DNA of 64,000 nucleotides from Methanolobus sp. (GCF_030682845.1 NZ_JAUXNK010000072.1:18570-82569), one strand, 5' to 3'. Counted from the first letter of the stretch, positions 15,958-25,234 are shown. Program-made: numbers and translations. Notes: a model not told the origin generated them from the sequence alone.

Positions 15958-16389
15958 ATGGATAATAGATTCGAATATCTGGAGCATACTGCGGATGCCA
16001 AGTTCAGAGCTTATGGAATGTCTCTGGAGGAGGCTTTTGAGAATGCGGCATTTGCAATGTTCAATGTCATGATTGACACCTCCACGGTGGCAACTGGGAT
16101 TTCCCACGAGATAGAACTGAACTCCGAGGATATGGAAGGCCTGCTGTTCAACTGGCTCTCTGAAATACTGTTCGTTTTTGAAGTGGAAAGCATTGTCTTT
16201 GCAAAATTCATTGTGGACCGGCTTGAGCAGGACGCCGGCGGTTGCCGGCTATTCGCAAGGGCTGTGGGCGAAGAGATAAATCTGTCCAAACACAAGTTCG
16301 GCACCGAGGTCAAGGCAGCCACATATAACGACATGAAGATCGAGAAGATGCCTGAAGGATGGATGGTACAGGCAACGGTGGATACCTGA
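15958..16389 (+). CDS. Archease, activator of the RNA ligase RtcB
   Basis: A 143-aa archease with N-terminal EHTADAKFRAYG, LFNWLSEILFVFEVE and C-terminal KAATYNDMKIEKMPEGW, matching the SHS2-fold family across its whole length. Known role: it helps RtcB guanylylation and multiple turnover during tRNA exon ligation and RNA repair. The rtcB gene lies 164 bp downstream on the same strand, so the functional pair is conserved here. Start is the ATG at 15958 with AAGGAG about 13 bases upstream. Confidence 0.93.
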   Translation: MDNRFEYLEHTADAKFRAYGMSLEEAFENAAFAMFNVMIDTSTVATGISHEIELNSEDMEGLLFNWLSEILFVFEVESIVFAKFIVDRLEQDAGGCRLFARAVGEEINLSKHKFGTEVKAATYNDMKIEKMPEGWMVQATVDT

Positions 16390-16553
16390 TAATTACTGTT
16401 TTTACTAAAATGAGGGTGCTGCTCAATTTCGCCTGCAATGAGCTTCTGGACCTTCAGAAGTCTTTTATCTGGAATTCACTCGTTATCATCAACATATTCA
16501 TACGCTCACAGCATATAGTTCAAATTAAACAAAATCATCACGAGGAATAATCA

Positions 16554-18020
16554 ATGTCAGAGGAAAATGGGAGTTCTGTCTTTAATGTGCTTAAGAGAAT
16601 AAGCGACAATATCTGGGAAGTGCCTATGGACTACATGCCAGGAATGCGTGTTCCCGGAAGGATATTTGTCTCTGAGCACCTGTTAGGCATCCTGGAAAAG
16701 GAAACTATAGATCAGGTAGCAAACGTTGCGACGCTGCCGGGAATACTGAAATATTCCATGGCAATGCCGGATGCACACCTTGGTTATGGCTTTTCGATAG
16801 GTGGGGTTGCCGCATTCGATAAGGAGACCGGGATCATCAGTCCCGGAGGAGTGGGGTTTGACATAAACTGCGGAGTGCGCCTCATACGTACTAATCTCTC
16901 GGAAAATGATGTTCGTCCTAAGCTTTCAAAGCTTGTGGATGATCTCTTTGAGGCTATTCCAACAGGCGTAGGTTCCAAGAGTCGCATCAGGGTCTCTGAT
17001 TCTGAACTGGACGAAATCTTTGTCAATGGGGTTCAGTGGGCGGTGGACAACGGGTACGGGGTAAAGGCGGATGTTGATAATTGTGAGAGCGCTGGAAAGA
17101 TATCCGGTGCTGATCCCTCCAAAGTGAGTATCAAGGCCCGCAAGCGTGGAAGGCCCCAGCTTGGGACACTGGGAAGCGGCAACCATTTCCTGGAGGTTCA
17201 GTATGTGGATAAGATATATGATGAAGAGGCAGCTTCTGCTTTTGGCCTCAGGGAAGGACAGATCACTTTTATGATCCATTGCGGATCACGTGGTGCCGGC
17301 CACCAGATATGCACAGATCATCTGCAGGTGCTGACACAGGCTTCAAAAAAGTACAATATTACTCTGCCTGACAAACAGCTTGCTTGTGCCCCGGCACAGT
17401 CTCCAGAAGCCCAGGATTACTTCAAGGCCATGCTATGTGCCGCAAACTACGCATGGGTGAATCGGCATGTGATCATGCACTGGACACGCGAAGTATTTGA
17501 AAAGACATTTGCAGAAGAATTTGGCGATCTGGGTATGCACCTTGTCTATGATGTGGCGCACAACATTGCCAAGCTTGAAGAACATAATGTGGACGGGAAA
17601 AAGACCGAGGTGTACGTACACCGCAAGGGTGCAACCCGTGCTTTTGCACCGGGACATCCTGACCTTCCCGAAGCTTATCGGGCCATAGGCCAGCCTGTGA
17701 TCATTCCCGGTAGCATGGGCACAGCTTCCTATGTGCTGCGCAGTACAAAAGAGTCAATGGATATCAGTTTCGGAAGCGCATGTCATGGTGCCGGGCGTGT
17801 CATGAGCCGCAAGAGTGCAAAAAGCGAGCTCCATGGGGAGCAGGTAAGGGAAGAACTGAGTATGAAGGGCATTCAGGTGCGTGCCTCGCAGCCCTCTCTT
17901 ATAGCTGAAGAGGCTCCCGAGGTTTACAAGTCCAGCAGTGAGGTAGTGGACGTTGTGCATGAGCTTGGTATCGCAACAAAGGTTGCGAGGCTCCTGCCAA
18001 TGGGAGTGATCAAAGGTTAA
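16554..18020 (+). CDS. rtcB: tRNA-splicing RNA ligase RtcB
   Basis: A 488-aa GTP-dependent RNA ligase that joins 2',3'-cyclic-phosphate and 5'-OH ends, needed for tRNA exon joining. Key motifs are present: GVGFDINCGVRLIR (metal-binding Asp and Cys), GSGNHFLEVQ, HCGSRGAGHQ, the PGSMGTASYVL loop and SACHGAGRVMSR with the guanylylated His. Length is normal and there is no intein, which some archaeal RtcB proteins carry. It pairs with the archease gene upstream. ATG 16554 follows CACGAGGAATAATC. Confidence 0.97.
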   Translation: MSEENGSSVFNVLKRISDNIWEVPMDYMPGMRVPGRIFVSEHLLGILEKETIDQVANVATLPGILKYSMAMPDAHLGYGFSIGGVAAFDKETGIISPGGVGFDINCGVRLIRTNLSENDVRPKLSKLVDDLFEAIPTGVGSKSRIRVSDSELDEIFVNGVQWAVDNGYGVKADVDNCESAGKISGADPSKVSIKARKRGRPQLGTLGSGNHFLEVQYVDKIYDEEAASAFGLREGQITFMIHCGSRGAGHQICTDHLQVLTQASKKYNITLPDKQLACAPAQSPEAQDYFKAMLCAANYAWVNRHVIMHWTREVFEKTFAEEFGDLGMHLVYDVAHNIAKLEEHNVDGKKTEVYVHRKGATRAFAPGHPDLPEAYRAIGQPVIIPGSMGTASYVLRSTKESMDISFGSACHGAGRVMSRKSAKSELHGEQVREELSMKGIQVRASQPSLIAEEAPEVYKSSSEVVDVVHELGIATKVARLLPMGVIKG

Positions 18021-18375
18021 CAAGGATAACGAAAAGATTCCCGTCCTCTTTTATTTCTTTTTTATCGTCGGGGAATGGCTAGTATATCCTGTCTGCAAAG
18101 CAGATGCTCTTTAGTCGATAATTTTAAAAGAAAGCTCCCGATTGAGCAATGAGGAAACGAGATGTGTTTGAGGGGATGAATGGTTTTGCTTGGTTACAGT
18201 TACTATACCTTTGAATACAGCTACAAGCAGTTTTCTCGTTTCCTCAGGATATAATTGGTCATTATTATATATAAATCTGTTCGATATTCTTTATATACTA
18301 TTTTTGTTTTGCGCAGGATGTCCTGTCCGAACTGACCGCTATGAATTTAAGACTTATATTTTATTTATACCATCT
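18021..18375 (+). promoter_or_regulatory. Intergenic region: rtcB terminator-like T tract and promoter of PUA gene
   Basis: A T-rich tract (TCTTTTATTTCTTTTTTAT, about 18048-18066) just after rtcB resembles an archaeal terminator. TTTATATACTA at 18290-18300 is a good TATA box for the PUA-domain gene starting at 18376 (leader about 50 nt). An in-frame upstream ATG at 18190 exists, but the peptide before residue 63 shows no family similarity. Confidence 0.5.
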
Positions 18376-18849
18376 ATGCAGGCAAACGATAAAAATCTTA
18401 CCAGAGTTCGTATAATGGCGGACTTTCAGTTTGGGAAGGGTTGCGGAGAAGTCCTTTTCCCGGAGGGCGTTACTTTTAAGCTGTCAAAGACCAAGCGTGT
18501 AAGACAAGTGTTCAGTAAAAATAATCATATTGCAACTGTACGCGCCAGTGACGGCATGTTCACACTTGGTATGGAAGGTGCAGGGTTATTGCATGCTCTC
18601 TTTCCAGCGCCTGAAAAGAGAGTTGTGGTGTGTGAGGATGCAGTTCCCTTTGTCTCTCAGGGGAAGACCGCTTTTGCTAAACATGTAATCGGCATAGATC
18701 CTGAAATGAGGGCAGGTGACGAAGTGATCGTTGTGAGCGAATCAGATGAGCTGCTCGCAACAGGACAGCTGCTCCTTGCGCCTGAAGAGATCATTATTCT
18801 TGACAGGGGAATGGCCGTTGATGTCAGGCGAGGCAGGGACCAGGCGTAA
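18376..18849 (+). CDS. PUA-domain RNA-binding protein (archaeosine-TGT C-terminal-like)
   Basis: A 157-aa protein. The N-terminal part (VRIMADFQFGKGCGEVLFPE) matches the domain found before PUA in archaeal tRNA-guanine transglycosylase-type proteins, and residues about 75-150 form a PUA domain (KRVVVCEDAVPFVSQGKTAF, then MRAGDEVIVV). It should bind structured RNA. No catalytic domain is present, so it may be a stand-alone partner in tRNA modification or an RNA chaperone. I start at 18376, downstream of the TATA box; the ATG at 18415 is an alternative. Confidence 0.8.
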   Translation: MQANDKNLTRVRIMADFQFGKGCGEVLFPEGVTFKLSKTKRVRQVFSKNNHIATVRASDGMFTLGMEGAGLLHALFPAPEKRVVVCEDAVPFVSQGKTAFAKHVIGIDPEMRAGDEVIVVSESDELLATGQLLLAPEEIIILDRGMAVDVRRGRDQA

Positions 18850-18926
18850 GGGTATGTTAATATACTATCTGTATTAAATATGAGAAAAATAATATAAGCA
18901 GGAGCTTATATAATCCACTAAAACTC

Positions 18927-19847
18927 ATGACCCCGACAGAATCAAGCCAGTCTCCGGAACGCGAGAATGTAGAAGAGAATGTTTTCAAGACATTCGTTGT
19001 CCCTGATAAGACCCGAATGGAAGAACATACCATCGTTGTAGACGGAGACGTGATCGTAGGCAACCATTCCGATATCAGATATGGTATAATGTCCAATTCA
19101 TCTATACTCGGAGAGAGGGTGGAGATAGCAGGTGACCTTATTTCCAGATCCGATGTGAGGGTTGATATCTGGTCCCGCATTGGCGGTAATCTCAAAACGG
19201 ACACCAACGCCTACATCGGTGAGTTTGTCACTATAGAGGGTAAGCTAGTGGTAAAAGGGGACCTTGATGTTGGTAACGATGTCAAGATCAACGGTGGCTT
19301 TGAGGCTAAAGGCTGGATCGTGGTGCGTAATCCTGTCCCTGTCATTGTCTATCTTTATCTTTACATTAGTGAACTTTTAAGGCTTGGCAAGGACGAACAA
19401 GTGGAAAAAGCCCTGAGTGAACTGTTTGAGGATGACAAGGAAATTGTCGGCGTCAATAGCATGATTATTCCAAACGGCTCCAAGATATCTATGGATTCCA
19501 TCAGGGTACCATCAAAAGCTCTTATCGGAAGTGGTTGCAGGCTGGTAGGTAATATCCGCGCAACTTCTCTGGAGATGGCAAATGATACCATCCTTTATGG
19601 AAGCATCCGCACGATACAGGACATTAAGCTAGGCAGGAATAACATAATCCATGGCAATATCGTTTCAAGAGGTAATGTGTACATCAGCGAAAAGACTCAT
19701 GTGCTGGGTGAGATCAACGCACAGACTATTAAGATCCACGAGAGTGCCCGCGTAGACGGTGTTATGCGTGCCCCCGGCGGTATCGTGTTCGAAAGGGAAG
19801 AAGAAAAAGTTCTCAATGAAAAAGAATTGATGCAACTTAATATTTGA
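18927..19847 (+). CDS. Bactofilin-like polymer-forming beta-helix protein
   Basis: A 306-aa protein made mostly of short hydrophobic repeats of about six residues (VDGDVIVGNHSDIRYGIMSN, VRVDIWSRIGGNLK, GKLVVKGDLDVGNDVKING), the pattern of a right-handed or left-handed beta-helix as in bactofilins. A hydrophobic helix lies near 145-160 (PVPVIVYLYLYISELL), breaking the helix into two halves. Known bactofilins polymerise into cytoskeletal filaments. A membrane-linked scaffold role is inference. It stands between the PUA gene and a small membrane protein gene, possibly transcribed with the latter. Confidence 0.8.
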   Translation: MTPTESSQSPERENVEENVFKTFVVPDKTRMEEHTIVVDGDVIVGNHSDIRYGIMSNSSILGERVEIAGDLISRSDVRVDIWSRIGGNLKTDTNAYIGEFVTIEGKLVVKGDLDVGNDVKINGGFEAKGWIVVRNPVPVIVYLYLYISELLRLGKDEQVEKALSELFEDDKEIVGVNSMIIPNGSKISMDSIRVPSKALIGSGCRLVGNIRATSLEMANDTILYGSIRTIQDIKLGRNNIIHGNIVSRGNVYISEKTHVLGEINAQTIKIHESARVDGVMRAPGGIVFEREEEKVLNEKELMQLNI

Positions 19848-19900
19848 AGTATGATCACAATTTGGCAATTATATGTTAAAAGGACTGCGGAGGGCTGTTT

Positions 19901-20245
19901 ATGGGCTCCATTGAATTATTTGATTTTCTAGATCTTGTGCTCCGGCTAGGTATCTTTTTAGTTGCGCTGATGATATCAAGTCTCTTGGTCAGGATAGATG
20001 CAGATGTCATTCGTTCGAGGATATATGTGTCCTTCAGGAAACTGAAAGGGTCATTCGTGTTGCTGACAGTGGGCTTTCTGTTCTACCTTACAGAAACTTT
20101 TGTAGGTATCAGTAGTCCGGCAGTATCTGAAAATGCTAACGGTCTGCTCATTGGAATGCTGTCGATATCTTTCCAGATACTTATTCTACTTTTCCTGTAT
20201 CATCTGTACGTGGCCATAAGAGTCCCTGACAGACGGATACTCTAA
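19901..20245 (+). CDS. Small membrane protein, three predicted TM helices
   Basis: A 114-aa protein with hydrophobic segments at about 10-28, 49-66 and 85-105, separated by a basic loop (RSRIYVSFRKLKG). No known family recognised. It lies 53 bp after the bactofilin-like gene in the same direction and is followed immediately by a stem-loop terminator, so it is probably the last gene of that unit and might anchor the beta-helix polymer to the membrane (inference). Start is the ATG at 19901 with a nearby GGAGGG. Confidence 0.65.
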   Translation: MGSIELFDFLDLVLRLGIFLVALMISSLLVRIDADVIRSRIYVSFRKLKGSFVLLTVGFLFYLTETFVGISSPAVSENANGLLIGMLSISFQILILLFLYHLYVAIRVPDRRIL

Positions 20246-20275
20246 AAGCCCTCTGTTACAGGGCTTTTCTTTCTT
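20244..20275 (+). terminator. Stem-loop with T-rich tail
   Basis: AAAAGCCCT (20244-20252) pairs with AGGGCTTTT (20260-20268), followed by CTTTCTTTC. The stem overlaps the stop codon of the preceding membrane-protein gene. It separates that gene from argD. Confidence 0.6.
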
Positions 20276-20372
20276 TCATTGCTTGCAGTTGAATAACATT
20301 TTATAGGAATGGATTTTATCCATAGCCATATTTAAAATAAGTTTACCTAATATAGGCACACAAGGTGTATAC

Positions 20373-21548
20373 ATGACACAACAGGTTATCTCACGGTCAT
20401 CATCTCAAGAGGCTGTGATCCAAAAAGACGCAAAGTACGTAATGCAGAACTATGGTCGCCAGCCTCTTGTACTGGAGAGCGGCGACGGTTGCATAGTCCG
20501 CGATATCGAAGGCAGGGAATATATCGACTGTGTGGCGGGCATAGCAGTGAACAATGTCGGGCACAGTCACCCTAAACTGGTCGAGGCCATAAAGAAGCAG
20601 GCAGAAAAACTGATGCATGTTTCCAATCTCTACTATACTGTTCCCCAGGCTGAACTAGCTGAGAAACTCGTTCAAATTACCGGCATGTCCAGGGTATTTT
20701 TCTGCAATTCAGGCACAGAGGCAGTGGAAGCTGCAATGAAGCTTGCACGTGTCAAGACGGGGAAGACCGACTTTATAGCGGTCGAGCATGCATTCCATGG
20801 ACGTACCATGGGTGCCCTGTCGCTCACATACAAGGAAATGTATCGCACTCCTTTTAAGCCGCTATTGCAGGAGGAGAAATTCGTTCCCTGCAATGATGCA
20901 GAAGCAATTGTTAACGCAATTACTGATAAGACCGCAGCTGTCATCATAGAGCCAATCCAGGGCGAGGGAGGTATCAATATTCACTCCGATGCGTACCTTA
21001 AGGAAGTCCGCAGGATATGTGATGAAACGGGAACCCTGCTCATCTTTGATGAGGTGCAGACTGGTTTTGGAAGGACGGGTAAATGGTTCTGTAAGGAACA
21101 TTTCGGCGTCGAACCGGACATAATGACCATGGCAAAAGCAATGGGCGGCGGTTTCCCAATGGGTGCCATTGCAGCACGTGAAGGCATAGCCTTTGAGCGC
21201 GGCCAGCACGCAGCCACCTTTGGAGGCAATCCCCTTGCATGTGCTGCGGCCCTGGCTTCCATTGATATCATAGAAGAAGAAGGTCTCCTTCGCCATGCAA
21301 CGGAAATTGGCAACTATTTCATGAGTCGGCTCAAAGATCTCTCTCTGGAAGGCGTTGTAGACGTGCGTGGTCGCGGACTTATGATAGGGGTTGAGCTGGA
21401 CCGCAAGTGTGCAGACATTGTGGACTTTGCCCTGAAGAATGGAGTACTTCTCAACTGCACATCCGAGAAAGTACTGCGTATCGCACCGCCTCTGGTAATA
21501 ACTAAAGAGCAGATCGACTCGGTGGTGGCTGTGCTTGAGAAGGCCTGA
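20373..21548 (+). CDS. argD: Acetylornithine aminotransferase-like class III aminotransferase
   Basis: A 391-aa PLP enzyme of the ArgD/class III group: [58 protein letters not shown], and the PLP lysine in [13 protein letters not shown]. Expected reaction: N-acetylornithine with 2-oxoglutarate in arginine synthesis; related 4-aminobutyrate or LysW-type substrates cannot be fully excluded, but the HSHP region and length fit ArgD. Its end overlaps hisC by 14 bp, so the two amino-acid aminotransferases are co-transcribed. Confidence 0.92.
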   Translation: MTQQVISRSSSQEAVIQKDAKYVMQNYGRQPLVLESGDGCIVRDIEGREYIDCVAGIAVNNVGHSHPKLVEAIKKQAEKLMHVSNLYYTVPQAELAEKLVQITGMSRVFFCNSGTEAVEAAMKLARVKTGKTDFIAVEHAFHGRTMGALSLTYKEMYRTPFKPLLQEEKFVPCNDAEAIVNAITDKTAAVIIEPIQGEGGINIHSDAYLKEVRRICDETGTLLIFDEVQTGFGRTGKWFCKEHFGVEPDIMTMAKAMGGGFPMGAIAAREGIAFERGQHAATFGGNPLACAAALASIDIIEEEGLLRHATEIGNYFMSRLKDLSLEGVVDVRGRGLMIGVELDRKCADIVDFALKNGVLLNCTSEKVLRIAPPLVITKEQIDSVVAVLEKA

Positions 21549-22626
21549 ACTGGTTAAAAAGGAAGTCTCCGGGATAGCTGAATATGTTCCTGGCAAGTCC
21601 ATTGAGGAAATAGCCAGCAAATACGGCCTTGACCCGGCATCTATCATAAAGCTGGGCTCAAATGAGAATGTGCTGGGCCCATCTCCCAAAGCCATAGAGG
21701 CAGTCATAGCTCATGCAAGTGGCATCAACATATACCCTTCAGCTGATGCATCCGAACTTGTTGAGGCAATCTCTGTCTATACCGGCTTCCCTGTGGAGAA
21801 TATATGCGCTGCTGGACCGGGCATGGATGGTCTGCTGGATAACCTTATGAGGCTGCTGATATCAGCCGGTGATGAGGTCATACTTCCCATTCCCACCTTC
21901 TCTTACTACGAGATCGCTGCCCGCGCCAACGGTGCGGTCCCGGTCTATGTAAGCTCAGGTCAAGATTTTGCTTTTGATATTGAAGGCATAATGAATGCAG
22001 AATCCGAAAGGACAAAGATCATATTCCTGTGTTCTCCTAACAATCCCACGGGCAGGCTTGTAAGTGAAGCCGACCTGCGCAGGATACTTGAACACACAGG
22101 AGGCCTGGTCTTTGTGGATGAAGCCTACGTGGAGTTCTCAGACTGCAATCTGGCTCACCTCATAAATGAATATGACAACATTATCGTCGGAAGAACATTC
22201 TCCAAAGCTTTCGGCCTTGCAGGCATGCGTCTGGGATATGGCCTGATGCCTGCATGGATCAGATCCGAGTACATGAAAATAGCAACTCCTTTCAATATCA
22301 GTGTGCCTGCGATAGTTGCAGGTATCGCTGCACTCTCGGATACTCTCTATCTCCAGGAAAGCATCCGGTGCGCAAGAGAAGGGCGTGATTTCCTGATAAA
22401 ACAGATTCCTTTCAGGGTCTATGATTCCCAGGCCAATTTTGTTCTTGTGGACGTTGCTCCTTTAAGGTCCCGGGACGTCAGCGAAGTCCTGCTCAAGAAA
22501 GGCATCATAGTACGGGACTGCAGGTCTTTCAGGGATGCAGGCGAGACCCTCATCCGTGTAACTGTAGGTACGCCTGAGCAGAATGAGAAGGTTGTTGTAG
22601 CTTTTAAAGAAGTTTCAGTTGCCTGA
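21535..22626 (+). CDS. hisC: Histidinol-phosphate aminotransferase
   Basis: A 363-aa class I/II aminotransferase of the HisC type, with [38 protein letters not shown] and the PLP-lysine segment [17 protein letters not shown]. It makes histidinol phosphate from imidazole-acetol phosphate. Start is TTG at 21535 inside the end of argD; no better in-frame ATG is available near the conserved N-terminus ([17 protein letters not shown]). Its stop lies 12 bp inside the 3' end of the convergent mptD-like gene. Confidence 0.93.
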   Translation: MRRPELVKKEVSGIAEYVPGKSIEEIASKYGLDPASIIKLGSNENVLGPSPKAIEAVIAHASGINIYPSADASELVEAISVYTGFPVENICAAGPGMDGLLDNLMRLLISAGDEVILPIPTFSYYEIAARANGAVPVYVSSGQDFAFDIEGIMNAESERTKIIFLCSPNNPTGRLVSEADLRRILEHTGGLVFVDEAYVEFSDCNLAHLINEYDNIIVGRTFSKAFGLAGMRLGYGLMPAWIRSEYMKIATPFNISVPAIVAGIAALSDTLYLQESIRCAREGRDFLIKQIPFRVYDSQANFVLVDVAPLRSRDVSEVLLKKGIIVRDCRSFRDAGETLIRVTVGTPEQNEKVVVAFKEVSVA

Positions 22627-22980
22627 ACTGTAAACTTTCTCTATTTTCATGAGCGGATAGTCTAATTCCGCGCTATATGCAAGACTTACATCCGCAAGGG
22701 TTGATTCATACCTGACGGTTATTCTCACATCAAGCATACGGCCTTCAAGTTCGCAATAGCCGAACTCACTGTTCAGTTTTGAGCGAATGATATCCCTGTC
22801 TATAGAAACGCTGATATCCTTTACAAAAGGCTGGACTGCAATGCTCTCTTGTATGGCTTTCTCCAGGCTGTCTGCGTTTTTCATGTTCACGGGTGATCCT
22901 GTGAACTGGTGATAGAGGGCACCAAGCTTGATGCCTGCTTCAAAGAGCGCATTGTCCCTTTCTGTGACATTATCATTCAT
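22615..22980 (-). CDS. mptD: MptD-like dihydroneopterin aldolase family protein
   Basis: A 121-aa protein with the archaeal dihydroneopterin aldolase (DUF372) pattern: [20 protein letters not shown], then [11 protein letters not shown] and a beta-rich C-terminus ending in [12 protein letters not shown]. Known: MptD cleaves 7,8-dihydroneopterin derivatives in the methanopterin pathway, giving the pterin part of the one-carbon carrier used for methanogenesis. It overlaps pssA by ATGA and is the last gene of the artA operon, an odd mixture of functions. Confidence 0.82.
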   Translation of the reverse strand: MNDNVTERDNALFEAGIKLGALYHQFTGSPVNMKNADSLEKAIQESIAVQPFVKDISVSIDRDIIRSKLNSEFGYCELEGRMLDVRITVRYESTLADVSLAYSAELDYPLMKIEKVYSSGN

Positions 22981-23684
22981 TTAGATGCCTCCACAACCTG
23001 CCTCCGGGAGCCAGCTCTCCGGATAGCCGGTGAGGCAACATAGAAGATCATTATTGCAAGTACGGCGGACGCAAGCATGTGGGTATAACTTATGCCGAAT
23101 GGGTAGGACAGGAAAGTGATGACGAAAAGCAAACCAATAGGCAGCACATGGGCGGGTTTCTTTGCCTTCATGTATGTTATCTTGCTGATCATCAGAAGCC
23201 CCACGCCAAATGAGAGCAGAATAACAAGCCATGTATGGAAATACTGTTCCCCTGCCAGCACATATGCTGAGAGTATGATACCTCCTGCTGTAATGGGCAG
23301 TCCTTTGAAAGACGGCAGTCCCTGGTGGACTGTATTGAACCTTGCCAGTCTGAGGATGCCACAGAAGAAGTAAAAGCACAGTGCTGCAAGGAGCAGGTAA
23401 GATGCCTCACTGCCGGCTGCAGCATATACAATAACTACAGGTGCAAGTCCGAATGAAATAACGTCTGCAAGGGAATCCAGGTTGGCACCGATCTCGCTTC
23501 CGGAGAACATCCTTGAAAGATAGCCATCAACACCATCGGCTACAGCGGCTGCGAGTATCAGTGTGGGTGCAAGATATGTAAAACCATTCTGGACAAGTAT
23601 AATGGCCAATAAGCCAAGGAGGGCATTGAGCAATGTTACAATATCAGCTAATTTCAATGTTTGGAGTATGGTGTTCACTTCCAC
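22977..23684 (-). CDS. pssA: Archaetidylserine synthase (CDP-archaeol-serine transferase)
   Basis: A 235-aa membrane enzyme with the CDP-alcohol motif DGVDGYLSRMFSGSEIGANL followed by DSLAD and about seven hydrophobic segments. It condenses CDP-archaeol with serine; the downstream-acting decarboxylase is encoded by the preceding gene. I start at GTG 23684, where TAGTG overlaps the asd stop codon and gives VEVNTILQTLKLADIVT, the typical N-terminus; an upstream in-frame ATG at 23741 lies inside asd. Part of artA-asd-pssA-mptD. Confidence 0.92.
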   Translation of the reverse strand: MEVNTILQTLKLADIVTLLNALLGLLAIILVQNGFTYLAPTLILAAAVADGVDGYLSRMFSGSEIGANLDSLADVISFGLAPVVIVYAAAGSEASYLLLAALCFYFFCGILRLARFNTVHQGLPSFKGLPITAGGIILSAYVLAGEQYFHTWLVILLSFGVGLLMISKITYMKAKKPAHVLPIGLLFVITFLSYPFGISYTHMLASAVLAIMIFYVASPAIRRAGSRRQVVEASK

Positions 23685-24412
23685 TATTCTTTCCCATAAC
23701 TTACACTCGTACCTGCAGTAACTAAACCGCCTTTGCTGCACAGAATGTCAAAACTGTCAGGAACTGTCAATATCTCAAGTTCCTGTACATTATCATCATT
23801 AGTGTTTCGCTTTCGGGCTATGACTGTCATTCCTGCAGTAACTTTTTCGCCTTTGGTGCATAGGATTTCGAAATTCTCAGGTATCGTCACATCCACCCTT
23901 GATCCAAAGCGTATCATGCCAAACCTTTGCCCCCGGACCATCTGGTCACCTACCTGAACATACGAGACTATCCTTCTGGCTATTGTCCCGGCTATCTGGG
24001 TAACTTCTACTATGCCGTGCTCGGTATCAATGAATATGTGGCTGCGCTCATTTCTCTCAGAATCCTTGCTGAATGCAGGCCTATATCCTCCTTTCTTATG
24101 CTCTATGGCGATAACTGTGCCGGTAAGTGGTGCCCTGTTGACATGGACATTATGGACATTCATGAAAATGCATATCTTACGTCCTCTTATGTCTACGATC
24201 TTCCCGTCCGCAGGTGCTGTCATGCTACTGCAGCAGTACTCTGATTCCCTTTCAGGGTCTCTGAAAAAAAAGATGAAGAATATCAGTCCTGCCAATCCTA
24301 AAAGCGTAATTATGCCTGTATAGGGCCAGTATACTGTAATGTGTGCGATTGCGGCAAGTGCGCTGATCGCGACCAATGTCATTATCCATGGAGCAGAACC
24401 TTTTGCAAGCAT
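23684..24412 (-). CDS. asd: Archaetidylserine decarboxylase with duplicated C-terminal hairpin
   Basis: A 242-aa phosphatidylserine-decarboxylase-type enzyme, converting archaetidylserine to archaetidylethanolamine. Two N-terminal hydrophobic helices lie at about 10-50; the core shows MTAPADGKIV, NVHNVHVNRAP, GGYRPAFSKDSERNER and the self-cleavage site RFG170-S171RVDV that makes the pyruvoyl group. Oddity: the C-terminal unit IPENFEILCTKGEKVTAG (177 onward) is repeated at 217 as VPDSFDILCSKGGLVTAG, adding about 40 residues that the family normally lacks. The stop is adjacent to the pssA GTG; the start abuts the artA stop. Confidence 0.92.
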   Translation of the reverse strand: MLAKGSAPWIMTLVAISALAAIAHITVYWPYTGIITLLGLAGLIFFIFFFRDPERESEYCCSSMTAPADGKIVDIRGRKICIFMNVHNVHVNRAPLTGTVIAIEHKKGGYRPAFSKDSERNERSHIFIDTEHGIVEVTQIAGTIARRIVSYVQVGDQMVRGQRFGMIRFGSRVDVTIPENFEILCTKGEKVTAGMTVIARKRNTNDDNVQELEILTVPDSFDILCSKGGLVTAGTSVSYGKE

Positions 24413-25234
24413 TTACTCGTTCCTTACTTTCTCATATATGCTGTAAATATATTCTGTTACCATTTTCCATATTCCTTCTATAAGGTCGACAAGTTCGGGC
24501 AAGATGCGCATAACAATATAGGCTATGCCAAAGAGGGCAATGCCAGATCCGATCTTTGCAATTGTATGATGGGCTATGTCAAAACTATTGGGGCCGAACC
24601 ATTGATAGGCATAAGCGACTATCACGAATACATCCCTTATTATATTCAAAGTATATATAATCGGTACGGAAACCATAAATGCTGACAGCAGTTTTTTCAA
24701 AGGTGCATTAACAGAGGCAATAAGCCCTATGAACAAAGCGATACTCTCGATGGCAGTACAGGCAAGTATTATCTCCACCTGATGTCCATTCAAGGCTATC
24801 TTATTCCATGCTGCCATCTCTGCAGGTTGTCCCAATGCCTGAAGTGTCCAGAAAACATTATCCGTTACAAGGGATATTATCCATACATTGAGTGAATCCA
24901 TTTGGGCAAAGGGGAAATAGAACAAAGATGCAAGTGCTGTTGCAACAGTTGCCATCGATGTGACATCGACTGTTCCGTCACCTATCAGCTTCATGGATTT
25001 GTATTCCTTGAGCATGTTGTATGCAAGTATAAGACAAACGATACCAACAACAATGACCAGTACTACATTCACATAATCCCTTATTTCTATAAAGTGCATT
25101 GGCTGGTAGAACCAGTGTATAGAAAAGAATCCCCATCCAATGGCACCTAGCAATTTACGTATTTTAATTCTTTTAGGTATCAGTGAGCAAGCAAGCATTA
25201 ATGCCACTGCGACCCATAGTACATTTTCAATCAT
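24413..25234 (-). CDS. artA: Archaeosortase A
   Basis: A 273-aa polytopic membrane protease/transpeptidase. The catalytic triad of the exosortase/archaeosortase fold is visible: C159 in ILACTAIESIALFIGLI, R200 in NIIRD and His222/223 in AHHTIAKIGSG. About seven TM segments. Known: ArtA removes PGF-CTERM anchors and links S-layer and other surface proteins to lipid; in Haloferax, pssA and asd homologues are needed for this. Being the first gene of an operon with asd and pssA, it suggests the lipid acceptor is supplied in the same transcription unit (inference). Confidence 0.93.
   Translation of the reverse strand: MIENVLWVAVALMLACSLIPKRIKIRKLLGAIGWGFFSIHWFYQPMHFIEIRDYVNVVLVIVVGIVCLILAYNMLKEYKSMKLIGDGTVDVTSMATVATALASLFYFPFAQMDSLNVWIISLVTDNVFWTLQALGQPAEMAAWNKIALNGHQVEIILACTAIESIALFIGLIASVNAPLKKLLSAFMVSVPIIYTLNIIRDVFVIVAYAYQWFGPNSFDIAHHTIAKIGSGIALFGIAYIVMRILPELVDLIEGIWKMVTEYIYSIYEKVRNE

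Noticed and set aside
16359..16550. A 63-codon open frame between archease and rtcB.
   Set aside because: It begins inside archease in another frame, has no ribosome-binding site and low-complexity content.
16554..18020. A possible intein in rtcB.
   Set aside because: Length (488 aa) and continuous motifs show an uninterrupted gene.
18190..18375. N-terminal extension of the PUA gene from ATG 18190.
   Set aside because: It lies upstream of and across the TATA box, and the encoded peptide has no family similarity.
20862..21707. A 281-codon minus-strand open frame over argD/hisC.
   Set aside because: Antisense to two well-conserved aminotransferase genes; no family resemblance.
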